Origin: Chloroflexota bacterium
GTDB lineage: Bacteria; Chloroflexota; Dehalococcoidia; UBA2247; RBG-13-53-26
Assembly: GCA_016875915.1 (NCBI GenBank)
Contig: VGOM01000019.1
Span: forward strand, 1-38,581
Length of the DNA: 38,581 nt
Direction: 5' to 3'
Below the pieces are notes generated by a model, which saw only the letters and a program-made list of their open reading frames with translations, did not search any database and had not been told where the DNA came from. Positions 7,963-15,966 of the stretch are shown in pieces. Position 1 is the stretch's first letter. Every line of letters begins with the position of its first letter. A program made the position numbers and the translations under genes.

Positions 7963-8397
7963 ATGTGGGGGCACATCCCCAAGAAACGGTACCTGGCCGA
8001 GAAGCGCCAGATACAAAGCGACCTGACTAGGCTAGTCCCGGTTCAAACCCCTGGGGAAGAAATAGACAGAGTGGCACAGTCACTTGCCGACACTGTGAAG
8101 GCTCGGGATGCTGCCACACAAGAGCAGAAGAACGCGCTGGCGAGGTGCCTGTTTCAGGAGATTTGGGTGAGAGACGGGGTCGTGGTTGCAGTCCAGCCAC
8201 AGCCTGACTTCGAACCATTCTTCAAGATGAACTGGGAGGAGTGTTCGAGAACAACGAAGTAGCGACCCCGGGGGGCTTCGGACTCCAAAGTACAATACAC
8301 GCAGTACCTCACGAAGGTGCTATGTCCTCTGGGAAACCCAGTGAACAAGGACCAAGGCCAGAACACGGCGTGGCTCATCAAGAAGCTGCGTAGTTGA
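7963..8397 (+). pseudogene. Remnant of a serine site-specific recombinase (C-terminal region)
   Basis: An open frame of 99 codons (7963-8262) resembles the C-terminal coiled-coil segment of large serine recombinases: RYLAEKRQIQSDLTRL, then QKNALARCLFQEIWVRDG and VVAVQPQPDFEPFFKM. The catalytic N-terminal resolvase domain and the recombinase and zinc-ribbon domains are absent. After the TAG at 8260-8262 the same frame continues for 44 codons to a TGA at 8395-8397, consistent with decay. AAGGAG precedes the ATG, so a short peptide may still be made. The stop codon abuts a 14-base match to the tRNA-Asp 3' end. Similarity to the family is by eye. Confidence 0.55.
8262..8275 (+). repeat. Candidate attachment-site repeat (copy of the tRNA-Asp 3' end)
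   Basis: GCGACCCCGGGGGG is identical to 13316-13329, the last 13 bases of the tRNA-Asp gene plus one flanking base, and in the same orientation. Extending to 25 bases gives 21 matches. It lies immediately after the recombinase remnant. It could mark the distal end of a 5-kb insertion (8262-13316) or an older event; a chance match in GC-rich DNA is possible. Confidence 0.4.
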
Positions 8398-8431
8398 GTT
8401 GTTCAGCCAAGAGCCTGGAATCCGGCCGTAT

Positions 8432-10120
8432 TCAGGTTGAGCCTTTCTCCAGATTCACCTCCATCACCCACAGCCTATCGTAGCCCCACGTCGTATTCCC
8501 CTTCGTCAGACCGTTTATGAATAGGAGCTTCGTTCCGTCGGGACTCCATTGCGGTTCTTTGTAGCTAATCCATTCAGGCGTACAGTCAAATGAGTGCTTG
8601 GTGGCTCCAGTCAGCTTGGTCTTCCCACTCCCGTCCGCGTTCACGATCCAGATGTTGCCCACCGGCCCAACAACGACGGATTCGAAGGCTACCATGGTGC
8701 CGTCCGGGCTCCAGGTCGGATTGTAGTACCGTCCCGAACCGCCAGCGACCCTGACAGCGTTACCCCCATCGGCGTCTCTCAGCCAGAGATCCGCATCCTC
8801 CGTCACGTAGGCTATCCTCGTTCCGTCGGGGCTCAAACGGCCCCCCTCGGCCGGTTCTGGTTGGCCGCTGCCATCCACTTTCGATGTCCACCTACCGTAT
8901 TCGCCGTCGCTCCTGTTGGAGACGAAGGTAACGCTCTGGCCGTCCGGACTCCAGTTGGGACCCTGCTCATATGCCGAATCCGTGGTGAGCCGTTTGGGCT
9001 CAGTGCCATCGCTGTTCATGATCCAGATGCTGCTGAGACTGGTGCCGGTCTGCCTCATGGGGTCCGAGGGGTCAAAGGGGCCAGGCACGTACGATCCCAC
9101 CACAAAGGCGATCCTGCTTCCGTCTGGGCTCCAAACCGCCGAATCCACGCTCGCGTCCTCCAGAAGGGCAACAGGGACGATATCGGCCAAGTCCAGTAGC
9201 ATCTCCCTGTCTCCACCATCCGCGTTCATCACCTCTAGCCCATCGTCAGTCACAAAGGCGATCCGCGACCCATCTGGACTCCAAGTTGGAAGTCTGCCTT
9301 CGCCGAGGTATGTACGATTTCCTCCGTCGTGGTCTACCTTCCAGATGCTAGGCCAGGCCTCGTACAGTATTGTCATTCCATCCGGACTCCATGTCGCATT
9401 GGAGGCATCTCTCACCATCGGCAATTGCTTCAAGCTGGCGACTATGTCTGGTCCCGATGGCTTCTGTCGCAGCGCCATGTATGCTGCAGCGCCACCGGCT
9501 GCACACAGGAGGGTAAGCACCACCAGAACAAGGGCGGCCTTCTTCACCCCCCGCGCTCTTCCGTTCACGCCGGCTGCCGGCGCAGTCGATCCGCCCGTTC
9601 TCTTCACCACTACCAGGCATCCAGCCATGATGTCGTGAAGCCCCTGTTTCCTTTCTGTGAAAGCGATCATGATGTGTCCGATGTACAGGATCAGCCCCGA
9701 GACTATCTTGCCGAAGTCTCTTCCCGTTGCCCTGGCAAAAGGGATCCGTCTTCCTTGGGTATCGGTCACCATGATGCCCAGCGCCATCTTCCCCAGCGTT
9801 GCCTGATGTGATGAACTTTCCATGATGGCGAAATAGAGCCAGGGCAGAACAAGCCCCAAGACAAAGAGAATCACGAGGTACTCTATTCGCGGACACATGA
9901 AGAACAAGATGTAGGGCGGTACCAGGGGGATGTCTACGAGGAGACCATCGATGAATGAAGCCAGGAGTCTCTTCCAGAAACCTGCATACTCCGTGCTTCC
10001 AGTGACAGTCATGCCCTCCTGGAAACCCGGTTCCTGGCTTGCCTTCTGCAGACGTGCTCCACAGCTTTGGCAGAACAGGGCCTGTCCCTCACTGGGCTGT
10101 CCGCATTTTGTGCAGTACAC
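8432..10120 (-). CDS. Zinc ribbon - RDD membrane domain - TolB-like beta-propeller fusion
   Basis: 562 residues, GTG start with GAGGTG 5 bases upstream. A zinc ribbon uses Cys3, Cys6, Cys17 and Cys20. An RDD domain (about 44-172) has several hydrophobic helices and the RDD-like RLLASFIDGLLVD and GRDFGKIVSG. A further transmembrane helix (about 194-215) leads to an extracytoplasmic propeller with seven PD40/TolB repeats, each around WSPDGxxIAF (about 245-550). It is probably a membrane protein with a cytosolic zinc ribbon and an outside beta-propeller for sensing or binding. The order ribbon-RDD-propeller is known in fragments elsewhere; its function is not. No partner gene is adjacent. Confidence 0.85.
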   Translation of the reverse strand: MYCTKCGQPSEGQALFCQSCGARLQKASQEPGFQEGMTVTGSTEYAGFWKRLLASFIDGLLVDIPLVPPYILFFMCPRIEYLVILFVLGLVLPWLYFAIMESSSHQATLGKMALGIMVTDTQGRRIPFARATGRDFGKIVSGLILYIGHIMIAFTERKQGLHDIMAGCLVVVKRTGGSTAPAAGVNGRARGVKKAALVLVVLTLLCAAGGAAAYMALRQKPSGPDIVASLKQLPMVRDASNATWSPDGMTILYEAWPSIWKVDHDGGNRTYLGEGRLPTWSPDGSRIAFVTDDGLEVMNADGGDREMLLDLADIVPVALLEDASVDSAVWSPDGSRIAFVVGSYVPGPFDPSDPMRQTGTSLSSIWIMNSDGTEPKRLTTDSAYEQGPNWSPDGQSVTFVSNRSDGEYGRWTSKVDGSGQPEPAEGGRLSPDGTRIAYVTEDADLWLRDADGGNAVRVAGGSGRYYNPTWSPDGTMVAFESVVVGPVGNIWIVNADGSGKTKLTGATKHSFDCTPEWISYKEPQWSPDGTKLLFINGLTKGNTTWGYDRLWVMEVNLEKGST

Positions 10121-10223
10121 TGTTTCACCTCACTCGATGTGGTACTGGTCAGGAAGACCACTCAACACAACATAGCACCCCAACATCTGCTTGGATGCAG
10201 GGCGATTGACGCCCTGAGCCGGG

Positions 10224-11813
10224 TCAGCCGGCGGCTTTCGCCGCTGCCTGCGCCCCTCGCCGTTTCCAGACCAATGTTCCCGCCGCAACAACACAGACCG
10301 CACCTAGAGCGACGACTACCACTATCAGTACTGGTAGATCACGGCCGCCCGAAGCAGGCCCCAGGCTTCCCGAGCCATCAACCCCCTGCGCATACCAGTC
10401 AAAGATGTAGCCCAAGTCCGTACGCATGCCCTCCAAAGGGTAGTCACGGAAGTCAGCCCAAGCGATAACGGCACCACCAGAGCCGTTGGCCACCATCTGG
10501 AGACCTCTCTGCAGGTGCGGCGCTGTGCAGACAGCCACACCATCGGAAGTCCACTGTGGGTTGCCTCCTGAGTCCAACCTCTGCGCATAGATGTCATCGT
10601 TGTGAAGGATACTGGCGTGTCCCCAATCCCAGAGTTCGTCCTGTCTGTCGGTGTCAGTGGCAACACGCCCATCTTGCCAGGCGATGATGACGCCGCCAGA
10701 GCCATCACTCACCGCGACCGGCTCTATCTGGTTGTTGGGGGCTGTGCAGACAGCCACTCCTCCCGGTGCCCACTGTGGACTCCCATCGGAGTCCAGCCGC
10801 TGCGCGTAGATATCTGAGATCTCACTCTCACTGAGGTCGCTTCCTGTTGCCAAGGTGATGATGGCACCGCCAAAGCCGTCGCCTACGATCACGGGTTGGG
10901 AATGGGCGTCGCGGCGGATGAGGGCCCCCTCAGCATCCCACTGAAGTTCGCCAGCGGAGTTGAGCCTCTGGGCATAGACCCCGCCGTCGGGTGAGCGCTT
11001 GTCATTCCAGGCAATGATGGCACCCGCTGAGCCGTCGCTGGCAATGGCCAGATCGCGTTGGTCACCCGGAACAGAGCAGATGACTTCTCCATTTGCCGTC
11101 CACTGTGGCACACCTTCAGCGTCCAGCCTCTGACCATAGACTCTGTTGTCTTCGCCGCGGCCGGTGCTCCCGTCGTACCAGGCAATGATCGCACCGCCGT
11201 AGCCATCGCTCACCAGCACCGGGTGCAGCCGCTGTTCGCCGCCTGTGTACACAGCCACTCCGTCAGTCGCCCACTGCAGCATGCCATCCGAGCCCAGCCT
11301 CTGAGCATAGAGGTCGCCCGAGCTATGCCAGACGACGATGGTCCCACCGAGGCCGTCCGCCGTCATTACGGGGAAGTCTGCTCTGGCAACGTGCGCGCCG
11401 TCGTCTGCCCACTGCCGCTTGCCGAAGTCATCCAGCTTCTGGGCCTGGATGCCAATCCCCCGCCAGGCGATAACAGTGCCACCCAAACCATCATTCACGA
11501 TCGCCGGAGCGTCTTGCCTGCTCTCAGCCGGACAGCCAGCAACCCGCTGCTGCCTCCACCGGGATGAACCAGTCTCATCCAGTCCTTCGGCACGCAGGCG
11601 AGGCGGATCACCACGCGATGGGGAGCCAGCCCAGACGACGACCACGCCACCAGAGCCATCGCTGCACATGGCCATGCCCCCGTATCCCCCTTGTGAAATC
11701 ACTCTGTTCTTGGTGGGATCGGTCGACCATGCGCTCACCGATTCTGGCCAGACAACTGGCAGCAGGCAACCAGCCAGAAGAACGGCAGCCACAAGGACAG
11801 ACAAGTGCCCCAA
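10224..11813 (-). CDS. Secreted repeat protein with C-terminal membrane anchor
   Basis: 529 residues. An N-terminal signal (LSVLVAAVLLAGCLLPVVW) is followed by eight repeats of about 55 residues around the core DGxGGxIIAWxD and YAQRLDxxGxPQW, a propeller-like pattern common in bacterial surface proteins. Near the end a transmembrane helix (LPVLIVVVVALGAVCVVAAG) is followed by WKRRG, a membrane anchor with a positive cytoplasmic stop. The start is uncertain: TTG at 11813 is the first possible codon after an in-frame stop, but no good RBS is seen. A TTGACA-18-TAGGAT promoter lies about 105 bases upstream. Probably displayed outside the cell; ligand unknown. Confidence 0.75.
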   Translation of the reverse strand: MGHLSVLVAAVLLAGCLLPVVWPESVSAWSTDPTKNRVISQGGYGGMAMCSDGSGGVVVVWAGSPSRGDPPRLRAEGLDETGSSRWRQQRVAGCPAESRQDAPAIVNDGLGGTVIAWRGIGIQAQKLDDFGKRQWADDGAHVARADFPVMTADGLGGTIVVWHSSGDLYAQRLGSDGMLQWATDGVAVYTGGEQRLHPVLVSDGYGGAIIAWYDGSTGRGEDNRVYGQRLDAEGVPQWTANGEVICSVPGDQRDLAIASDGSAGAIIAWNDKRSPDGGVYAQRLNSAGELQWDAEGALIRRDAHSQPVIVGDGFGGAIITLATGSDLSESEISDIYAQRLDSDGSPQWAPGGVAVCTAPNNQIEPVAVSDGSGGVIIAWQDGRVATDTDRQDELWDWGHASILHNDDIYAQRLDSGGNPQWTSDGVAVCTAPHLQRGLQMVANGSGGAVIAWADFRDYPLEGMRTDLGYIFDWYAQGVDGSGSLGPASGGRDLPVLIVVVVALGAVCVVAAGTLVWKRRGAQAAAKAAG

Positions 11814-12054
11814 GGGTCCGAAGTCTGATCTGCCTTTCAGGAGCTACTCCCCACTGTGTCTGCTGGGTCCTCTCTGCAACCCTCAGATCTATGCCCCCGA
11901 ACCAACGGGTACCGGCATCCTACGCCAGAGTCGTTTGTGATGTCAAGAGCGAATGACAGGCAAATGCCCCTTCATCAGGGTCAGAACGCAACCAGAGACC
12001 AGGGACTGCTAGGCGAAGACGGAAGGGGGACCGCGGCATTTCCCACACCAAGAG
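11814..12054. other. Intergenic region with promoter
   Basis: About 240 bases. It holds the promoter of the minus-strand repeat protein at 11917-11946. No gene is supported here. Confidence 0.4.
11917..11946 (-). promoter_or_regulatory. Promoter of the secreted repeat protein
   Basis: TTGACA (11946-11941), 18-base spacer, TAGGAT (11922-11917) on the minus strand, leaving a leader of about 100 bases. Confidence 0.55.
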
Positions 12055-12300
12055 ATGATCATGAAGTGTTGGAGATTCGAGGATTGTGACAAGCGAGCGC
12101 CCAGGAGCGCCTCAGCGGTACTGGAAGAACGGATGACGGCGAGGGGCTACAGTCGGGACCGGCCCGAGCTTGTGCCTGGCCCTGGCAAGGAAATGCCGGT
12201 TGAGGATCTCCGTGTGCAGCTGAATCGCCTGGCGGTGAGATTGGGGCAAGGGATAGACAGGGCGCTGGCTAAGGAGGGGGCGGCGGACGGCGGTGGTTGA
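12055..12300 (+). CDS. Possible small hypothetical protein
   Basis: 81 codons, with a second in-frame ATG at 12061 (MKCWRFEDC). The middle is Arg/Glu-rich and the end (VEDLRVQLNRLAVRLGQGIDRALAKEG) could form an amphipathic helix. Only a weak RBS-like AAGAG is seen and no promoter is evident. No family recognised. It lies between the secreted repeat protein and the toxin-antitoxin pair, on the opposite strand to both. Confidence 0.3.
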   Translation: MIMKCWRFEDCDKRAPRSASAVLEERMTARGYSRDRPELVPGPGKEMPVEDLRVQLNRLAVRLGQGIDRALAKEGAADGGG

Positions 12301-12322
12301 CGACTAGGCCACATACAGGGGC

Positions 12323-12712
12323 TCAGGCTGTCCAGCTCAGTTTCTGTTCCGCATTCTGACCAGGGCGCCACACTGACAAACCCATCTGGCTCAGGCGGAT
12401 CACCGCTCCGTTTCGTTTGGCTTGGGTCTTGAACACGGGGTGTCGCAGAAAGCGGCGAATGAAGCTGGCCACTTCGTACTGCCCAACGGAGAGGTAGACC
12501 AGGCAGTAGTCTGCGTGACGAAGTTGGGGATCGTAGAAGCCAGAATCACGAGTGAAGAACGCGGAACGGGGGAATCGATGCAGAAGACGGATGATCTCCT
12601 TGTCCTTCATGCCCGGGCGGCCTATTTCGGGGCCGATCTGACGGATGTGAATACGCCAGCTCCGCAGGAGCTGGCGCTGATTCTCGGGGATGTTCTCGTC
12701 CAGTATGATCAT
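12323..12712 (-). CDS. DUF5615 PIN-like toxin (putative)
   Basis: 129 residues. The N-terminal IILDENIP and the later KDKEII and FFTRDSGFYD provide the acidic residues expected of the DUF5615 PIN-like fold, which in toxin-antitoxin pairs is a predicted metal-dependent RNase. Its ATG overlaps the stop of the upstream DUF433 gene as ATGA (12709-12712), so the two are translationally coupled. The C-terminal 40 residues (KRNGAVIRLSQMGLSVWRPG) are longer than in minimal members. Target RNA unknown. Confidence 0.75.
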   Translation of the reverse strand: MIILDENIPENQRQLLRSWRIHIRQIGPEIGRPGMKDKEIIRLLHRFPRSAFFTRDSGFYDPQLRHADYCLVYLSVGQYEVASFIRRFLRHPVFKTQAKRNGAVIRLSQMGLSVWRPGQNAEQKLSWTA

Positions 12713-12996
12713 CCGTCAACCGGCTGCGATACCAACTCCTTGGTATGAGTTCGAAGAGCTTGGTGAGCCAGGCGAACGCCTTCAGCGATGGCTTCTTTGG
12801 TCAGGTGACCATGCCACTCCTCGATGATGGCCTCCCAGGTCATGCCGCTGGCTATCTGCTCCAGAACGTCTGAGAGCAGTATCCTGGTGCCACGGAAGGT
12901 CGGTTGACCGTGACAGATGGCAGGGTCTGCAACAATGTAACGTCCAAGCATGTTCGTGGTCACTGGGATTTGCTGCTTCTTCGGTAGGGCTCGCAT
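12709..12996 (-). CDS. DUF433 antitoxin-like protein
   Basis: 95 residues. YIVADPAICHGQPTFRGTRILLSDVLEQIASGMTWEAII is the DUF433 signature (strand, GxPxxRGTRI, then helices), a winged-helix-like DNA-binding domain found beside PIN-like DUF5615 toxins. It likely represses its own operon and neutralises the downstream toxin. The ATG at 12996 lacks an ideal RBS (TAGGAG is 17 bases away); Met16 (12951) is an alternative but has none. A TATAAT at 13045-13050 lies about 50 bases upstream. Confidence 0.8.
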   Translation of the reverse strand: MRALPKKQQIPVTTNMLGRYIVADPAICHGQPTFRGTRILLSDVLEQIASGMTWEAIIEEWHGHLTKEAIAEGVRLAHQALRTHTKELVSQPVDG

Positions 12997-13044
12997 CTCA
13001 ACTGCCTGGTTCAGACTCCTAGCACGATGTCTACATCTGACGCA

Positions 13045-13050
13045 ATTATA
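13045..13050 (-). promoter_or_regulatory. -10 element of the DUF433/DUF5615 operon
   Basis: A perfect TATAAT on the minus strand about 50 bases before the antitoxin ATG. No convincing -35, as might suit an autoregulated promoter. Confidence 0.45.
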
Positions 13051-13072
13051 CTACAAACGCCTCTTGGGGCGA

Positions 13073-13264
13073 TCACTTCATCACCTGAGACCGAGAGGGC
13101 TGTCGGCCGCGGACTCGATCAAGTGCCCGGCAAGCCCGTCTGACGGATTCATGTGATACACCATATTCCTCTGCCATGGTCCGAAGACTTGCAGTCGTGC
13201 TCTTTGTGAGAAGCGTCTCCAGGACTTCGGGTGGCAGCTTCCGGCTGTCTCTTGGTGGAACCAC
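13073..13264 (-). pseudogene. Short helix-turn-helix fragment downstream of tRNA-Asp
   Basis: The frame ends in RKLPPEVLETLLTK, then TASLRTMAEEYGVSHESVRRACRAL, a clear helix-turn-helix of the kind that starts transposases or resolvase-like proteins. The open frame extends upstream into the tRNA gene, which cannot be coding, so any real protein starts inside (for example GTG 13264, about 63 residues), but no RBS is visible. It may be a remnant of an element inserted at the tRNA 3' end or a small DNA-binding protein. Confidence 0.4.
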
Positions 13265-13315
13265 CAGATGGGCCGGGGCTGCTACGGGGAAGATGTCAAC
13301 AGAAAAGTAGTAGGT

Positions 13316-13329
13316 GCGACCCCGGGGGG
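13316..13329 (+). repeat. 14-bp repeat within the tRNA-Asp 3' end
   Basis: GCGACCCCGGGGGG on the plus strand, the partner of 8262-8275. Because the tRNA lies on the minus strand, DNA inserted at its 3' end would lie at lower coordinates, as observed. Confidence 0.4.
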
Positions 13330-13390
13330 ATTTGAACCCCCGATCTCCACCGTGACAGGGTGGCATGTTAGACCGCTACACCACGGGGCC
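13317..13390 (-). tRNA. tRNA-Asp (anticodon GTC)
   Basis: 74 nt without an encoded CCA. The acceptor stem GGCCCCG pairs with CGGGGTC (one G-U), discriminator G. The anticodon stem CCACC/GGTGG closes the loop CTGTCAC with anticodon GTC. The T arm GGGGG-TTCAAAT-CCCCC is perfect, and the D arm GTGT/ACAT carries the conserved GG. It has a strong upstream promoter and a TTTT run shortly downstream. Confidence 0.95.
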
Positions 13391-13459
13391 GGATTCTGGA
13401 CCTGACGAACGCCCGCGAACACGCAAGTCACGAACGCGGTTCGCGGCTTTCGTGAACAG

Positions 13460-13488
13460 AGTTTACCTTTGCCGCGTTTCCCTGTCAA
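13460..13488 (-). promoter_or_regulatory. Promoter of tRNA-Asp
   Basis: TTGACA (13488-13483), exact 17-base spacer beginning GGGAA, TAAACT (13465-13460), about 70 bases before the mature tRNA. The first eleven bases equal those of the rplU promoter at 20449. Confidence 0.75.
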
Positions 13489-13499
13489 GGATTGTGCGC

Positions 13500-13505
13500 T
13501 ATAAT
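13500..13505 (+). promoter_or_regulatory. -10 element of the rpiB-dxs operon
   Basis: TATAAT 21 bases before the rpiB ATG, with a weak TTTCCC -35 at 13477-13482 (17-base spacer). It overlaps and diverges from the tRNA promoter. Confidence 0.6.
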
Positions 13506-13526
13506 TACACGCAATAGGCAGCACGG

Positions 13527-13976
13527 ATGGAGCCGATGAACATTGCCCTGGGCTGCGATCACAGAGGACTGATCCTGAAGCGTCTGGCAGCCGACATCAT
13601 CACCAAGCGCGGCGACACCCACCGCGACTTCGGCTGCTACGACAGCACCTCAGTGGACTACCCCGACATCGCCAGTGCAGTGGCCCGGGCCGTGGCCGGC
13701 AGGCAGTACGCCCTGGGCATCCTGGTCTGCAGCAGCGGCATCGGCATGAGCATCGCGGCCAACAAGGTGAAGGGCATTCGGGCTGCGGTGTGCCACGACA
13801 TCTACACCGCCCGCCGCGCCCGGCAGCACAACGACGCGAATATCCTCTGCCTGGGCGAGGATGTCCTCGGGCCGGGCCTGGCCGCCGAGGTCATCCAGAC
13901 GTTCCTGGACACCGGATTCGAAGAAGGCAGGCACGCCCGCCGCCTTGGCAAGGTGACTGATATGGAGGCAGGTTGA
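13527..13976 (+). CDS. rpiB: Ribose-5-phosphate isomerase B
   Basis: 149 residues. Interconverts ribose-5-phosphate and ribulose-5-phosphate in the non-oxidative pentose phosphate pathway. IALGCDHRG at the N-terminus is the phosphate-binding start; ILVCSSGIGMSIAANK carries the catalytic cysteine of the LacAB/RpiB fold; RQHNDANIL supplies the conserved His-Asn. Full family length. ATG at 13527 or 13536 is possible, the latter preceded by GGAG. First gene of a six-gene operon; the product feeds the transketolase and DXS carbon pools. Confidence 0.92.
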   Translation: MEPMNIALGCDHRGLILKRLAADIITKRGDTHRDFGCYDSTSVDYPDIASAVARAVAGRQYALGILVCSSGIGMSIAANKVKGIRAAVCHDIYTARRARQHNDANILCLGEDVLGPGLAAEVIQTFLDTGFEEGRHARRLGKVTDMEAG

Positions 13977-14031
13977 CCGCTTCGCTATTCGCCACCGCCC
14001 CACCCGGGCTTGGACCTGTGGAGGAGTCCCT

Positions 14032-15924
14032 GTGAGGATCCTGGACGGCATCACCCAGCCCGCTGATCTGAAGGGGCTGGCTCCAGAGAAGCTGGAGACC
14101 CTGGCCGCCGAGCTGCGGGAGGACCTGGTCCGCATGGTGGAGGCCAACGGCGGCCATCTGGCCTCCAATCTGGGCGTGGTGGAGCTGACCATCGCCCTGC
14201 ACCGCGTCTTCGACAGCCCCAGGGACAAGATCATCTGGGACGTCGGACATCAGTCCTATGTTCACAAGCTGCTCACCGGACGCCGGGAGCAGTTCCATAC
14301 GCTGCGCCAGTTCGGCGGCCTGTGCGGATTCACCGACCGCAGTGAGAGCCCTCACGACGCCTTCGGGGCCGGGCATGCCAGCACCTCGGTCTCCGCCGCC
14401 ACCGGCATGGCCATCGCCCGCGACTTGGCTGGCGAGAGCTACCACGTCATGGCCGTCATCGGCGACGGCGCGCTGACCGGGGGCATGGCCCTGGAGGCCC
14501 TGAATCAGGCGGGGCAGATGCGCAGCCGGCTGATCATCCTCCTGAACGACAACGGCATGGCCATCTCCCCCAGCGTCGGCGCACTGTCGCGGCGGCTGAA
14601 CAAGATCCGGCTCAACGCCCGCTTCCTCAGGGCGGAGCGGAGGCTGTCGGACGCCGTGACCAGGCTGCCCATGGGGGAGAGACTGGGCAGGCGCATCAAG
14701 AGGGGCGTCAAGGGCTTCCTCCTGCCCATGATCATGTGGGAGGAGATGGGCTTCGCCTACCTCGGGCCTGTTGATGGACACGACATCGCCGGGCTTGAGG
14801 CGGCCCTGCAGCAGGCCCGCGACTACGACAAGGGGCCCACCTTCATCCACGTCATCACCACCAAGGGCAAGGGCTACGGGCCCGCGGAGGAGGACGCCAT
14901 CCGCTTCCACGGCATCTCGGGCGCCAACGGCAAGAGCACCGGAGTGAGCTACAGCGAGATCGCCGGGCAGACCGTTCTCCGCATCGCCCGGGAGAACCCC
15001 AAGGTGGTGGTCATCACGCCCGCCATGCTCGACGGCACGGGACTGAACGCAGTGGCCAAGGAGATCCCTCAGCGGGTCTTCGACGTGGGCATCTGCGAGG
15101 AGCACGCCGTCACCTTCGCCGCCGGCCTGGCCACCCAGGGCTTCGTGCCTATCGTGGCGGTATACTCGACTTTCCTGCAGCGGGCCTTCGACCAGTTGGT
15201 CCACGACGTCTGCCTTCAGAAGCTGCCAGTGGTCTTCATCATCGACCGCGGCGGGATCGTGGGCGAGGACGGCCGGACCCACCAGGGCACGCTCGATCTG
15301 TCCTATCTGGGCTGCATCCCCAACCTGGTGGTCGCCGCCCCCAAGGACGAGAATGAGCTGCAGCACTTGATCTACACGGCAGTGAAGGCCGACCGGCCCA
15401 TGGCCATCCGCTACCCCAGGGGCTCCGGCACGGGGGCCAAGCTGGACGACTCCCTGCAGGAGGTGCCCATCGGCAAGGGAGAGGTGCTGCGCAGCGGCGA
15501 GGACGCGGCCATCCTGGCCATCGGCGCCACCGTCCACCCGTCGCTCCAGGCGGCGGCCGCCCTGTCGAAGTCGGGGCTGGAATGCACCGTGGTCAACGCC
15601 CGCTTCGCCAACCCCCTGGACGTCCAGCTCATCTCAGAGACGGCCCGGAGGACGAAGCGACTGCTCACCGTGGAGGAGAATGTCCTGGCCGGCGGATTCG
15701 GCAGCGCGGTGCTGCAGATGCTGAACAACTACCAGGTGTCGGACGTCCATGTGAAATGCCACGGCCTGCCCCAGGTCTTCGTGGAGCACGGTTCCCAGGC
15801 AATACTCCGCTCCAAGTACGGCCTCGACGCGTCAGGGATCGCCAGCCAGATCCTGGTGGCCTTCCCCGAGCTCTCTCTGGATTCCCGCAGGCGAAGCCTA
15901 TTCACCGGCTCGACCCCTCCATAG
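14032..15924 (+). CDS. dxs: 1-deoxy-D-xylulose-5-phosphate synthase
   Basis: 630 residues, GTG start with GGAGGAG about 7 bases upstream. Condenses pyruvate and glyceraldehyde-3-phosphate using thiamine diphosphate, the first step of the MEP isoprenoid pathway. The ThDP-binding motif runs from GDGALTGGMALEALNQ to NDNGMAISPS. The substrate-binding WDVGHQSYVHKLLTGR, the catalytic glutamate in GICEEHAVTFAAGLA and DRGGIVGEDGRTHQG are all present. Full length. It sits 55 bases after rpiB and 42 before a prenyl synthase, so precursor supply and chain elongation are co-transcribed. Confidence 0.95.
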   Translation: MRILDGITQPADLKGLAPEKLETLAAELREDLVRMVEANGGHLASNLGVVELTIALHRVFDSPRDKIIWDVGHQSYVHKLLTGRREQFHTLRQFGGLCGFTDRSESPHDAFGAGHASTSVSAATGMAIARDLAGESYHVMAVIGDGALTGGMALEALNQAGQMRSRLIILLNDNGMAISPSVGALSRRLNKIRLNARFLRAERRLSDAVTRLPMGERLGRRIKRGVKGFLLPMIMWEEMGFAYLGPVDGHDIAGLEAALQQARDYDKGPTFIHVITTKGKGYGPAEEDAIRFHGISGANGKSTGVSYSEIAGQTVLRIARENPKVVVITPAMLDGTGLNAVAKEIPQRVFDVGICEEHAVTFAAGLATQGFVPIVAVYSTFLQRAFDQLVHDVCLQKLPVVFIIDRGGIVGEDGRTHQGTLDLSYLGCIPNLVVAAPKDENELQHLIYTAVKADRPMAIRYPRGSGTGAKLDDSLQEVPIGKGEVLRSGEDAAILAIGATVHPSLQAAAALSKSGLECTVVNARFANPLDVQLISETARRTKRLLTVEENVLAGGFGSAVLQMLNNYQVSDVHVKCHGLPQVFVEHGSQAILRSKYGLDASGIASQILVAFPELSLDSRRRSLFTGSTPP

Positions 15925-15966
15925 GCCGCCGTGTCCGGCCACGGTATTCTTCGCCGCGGACGATAG

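Noticed and set aside
13891-15537. 548-codon open frame on the minus strand
   Set aside because: Antisense shadow of dxs; it has no RBS or family motif and arises from GC-rich third positions.
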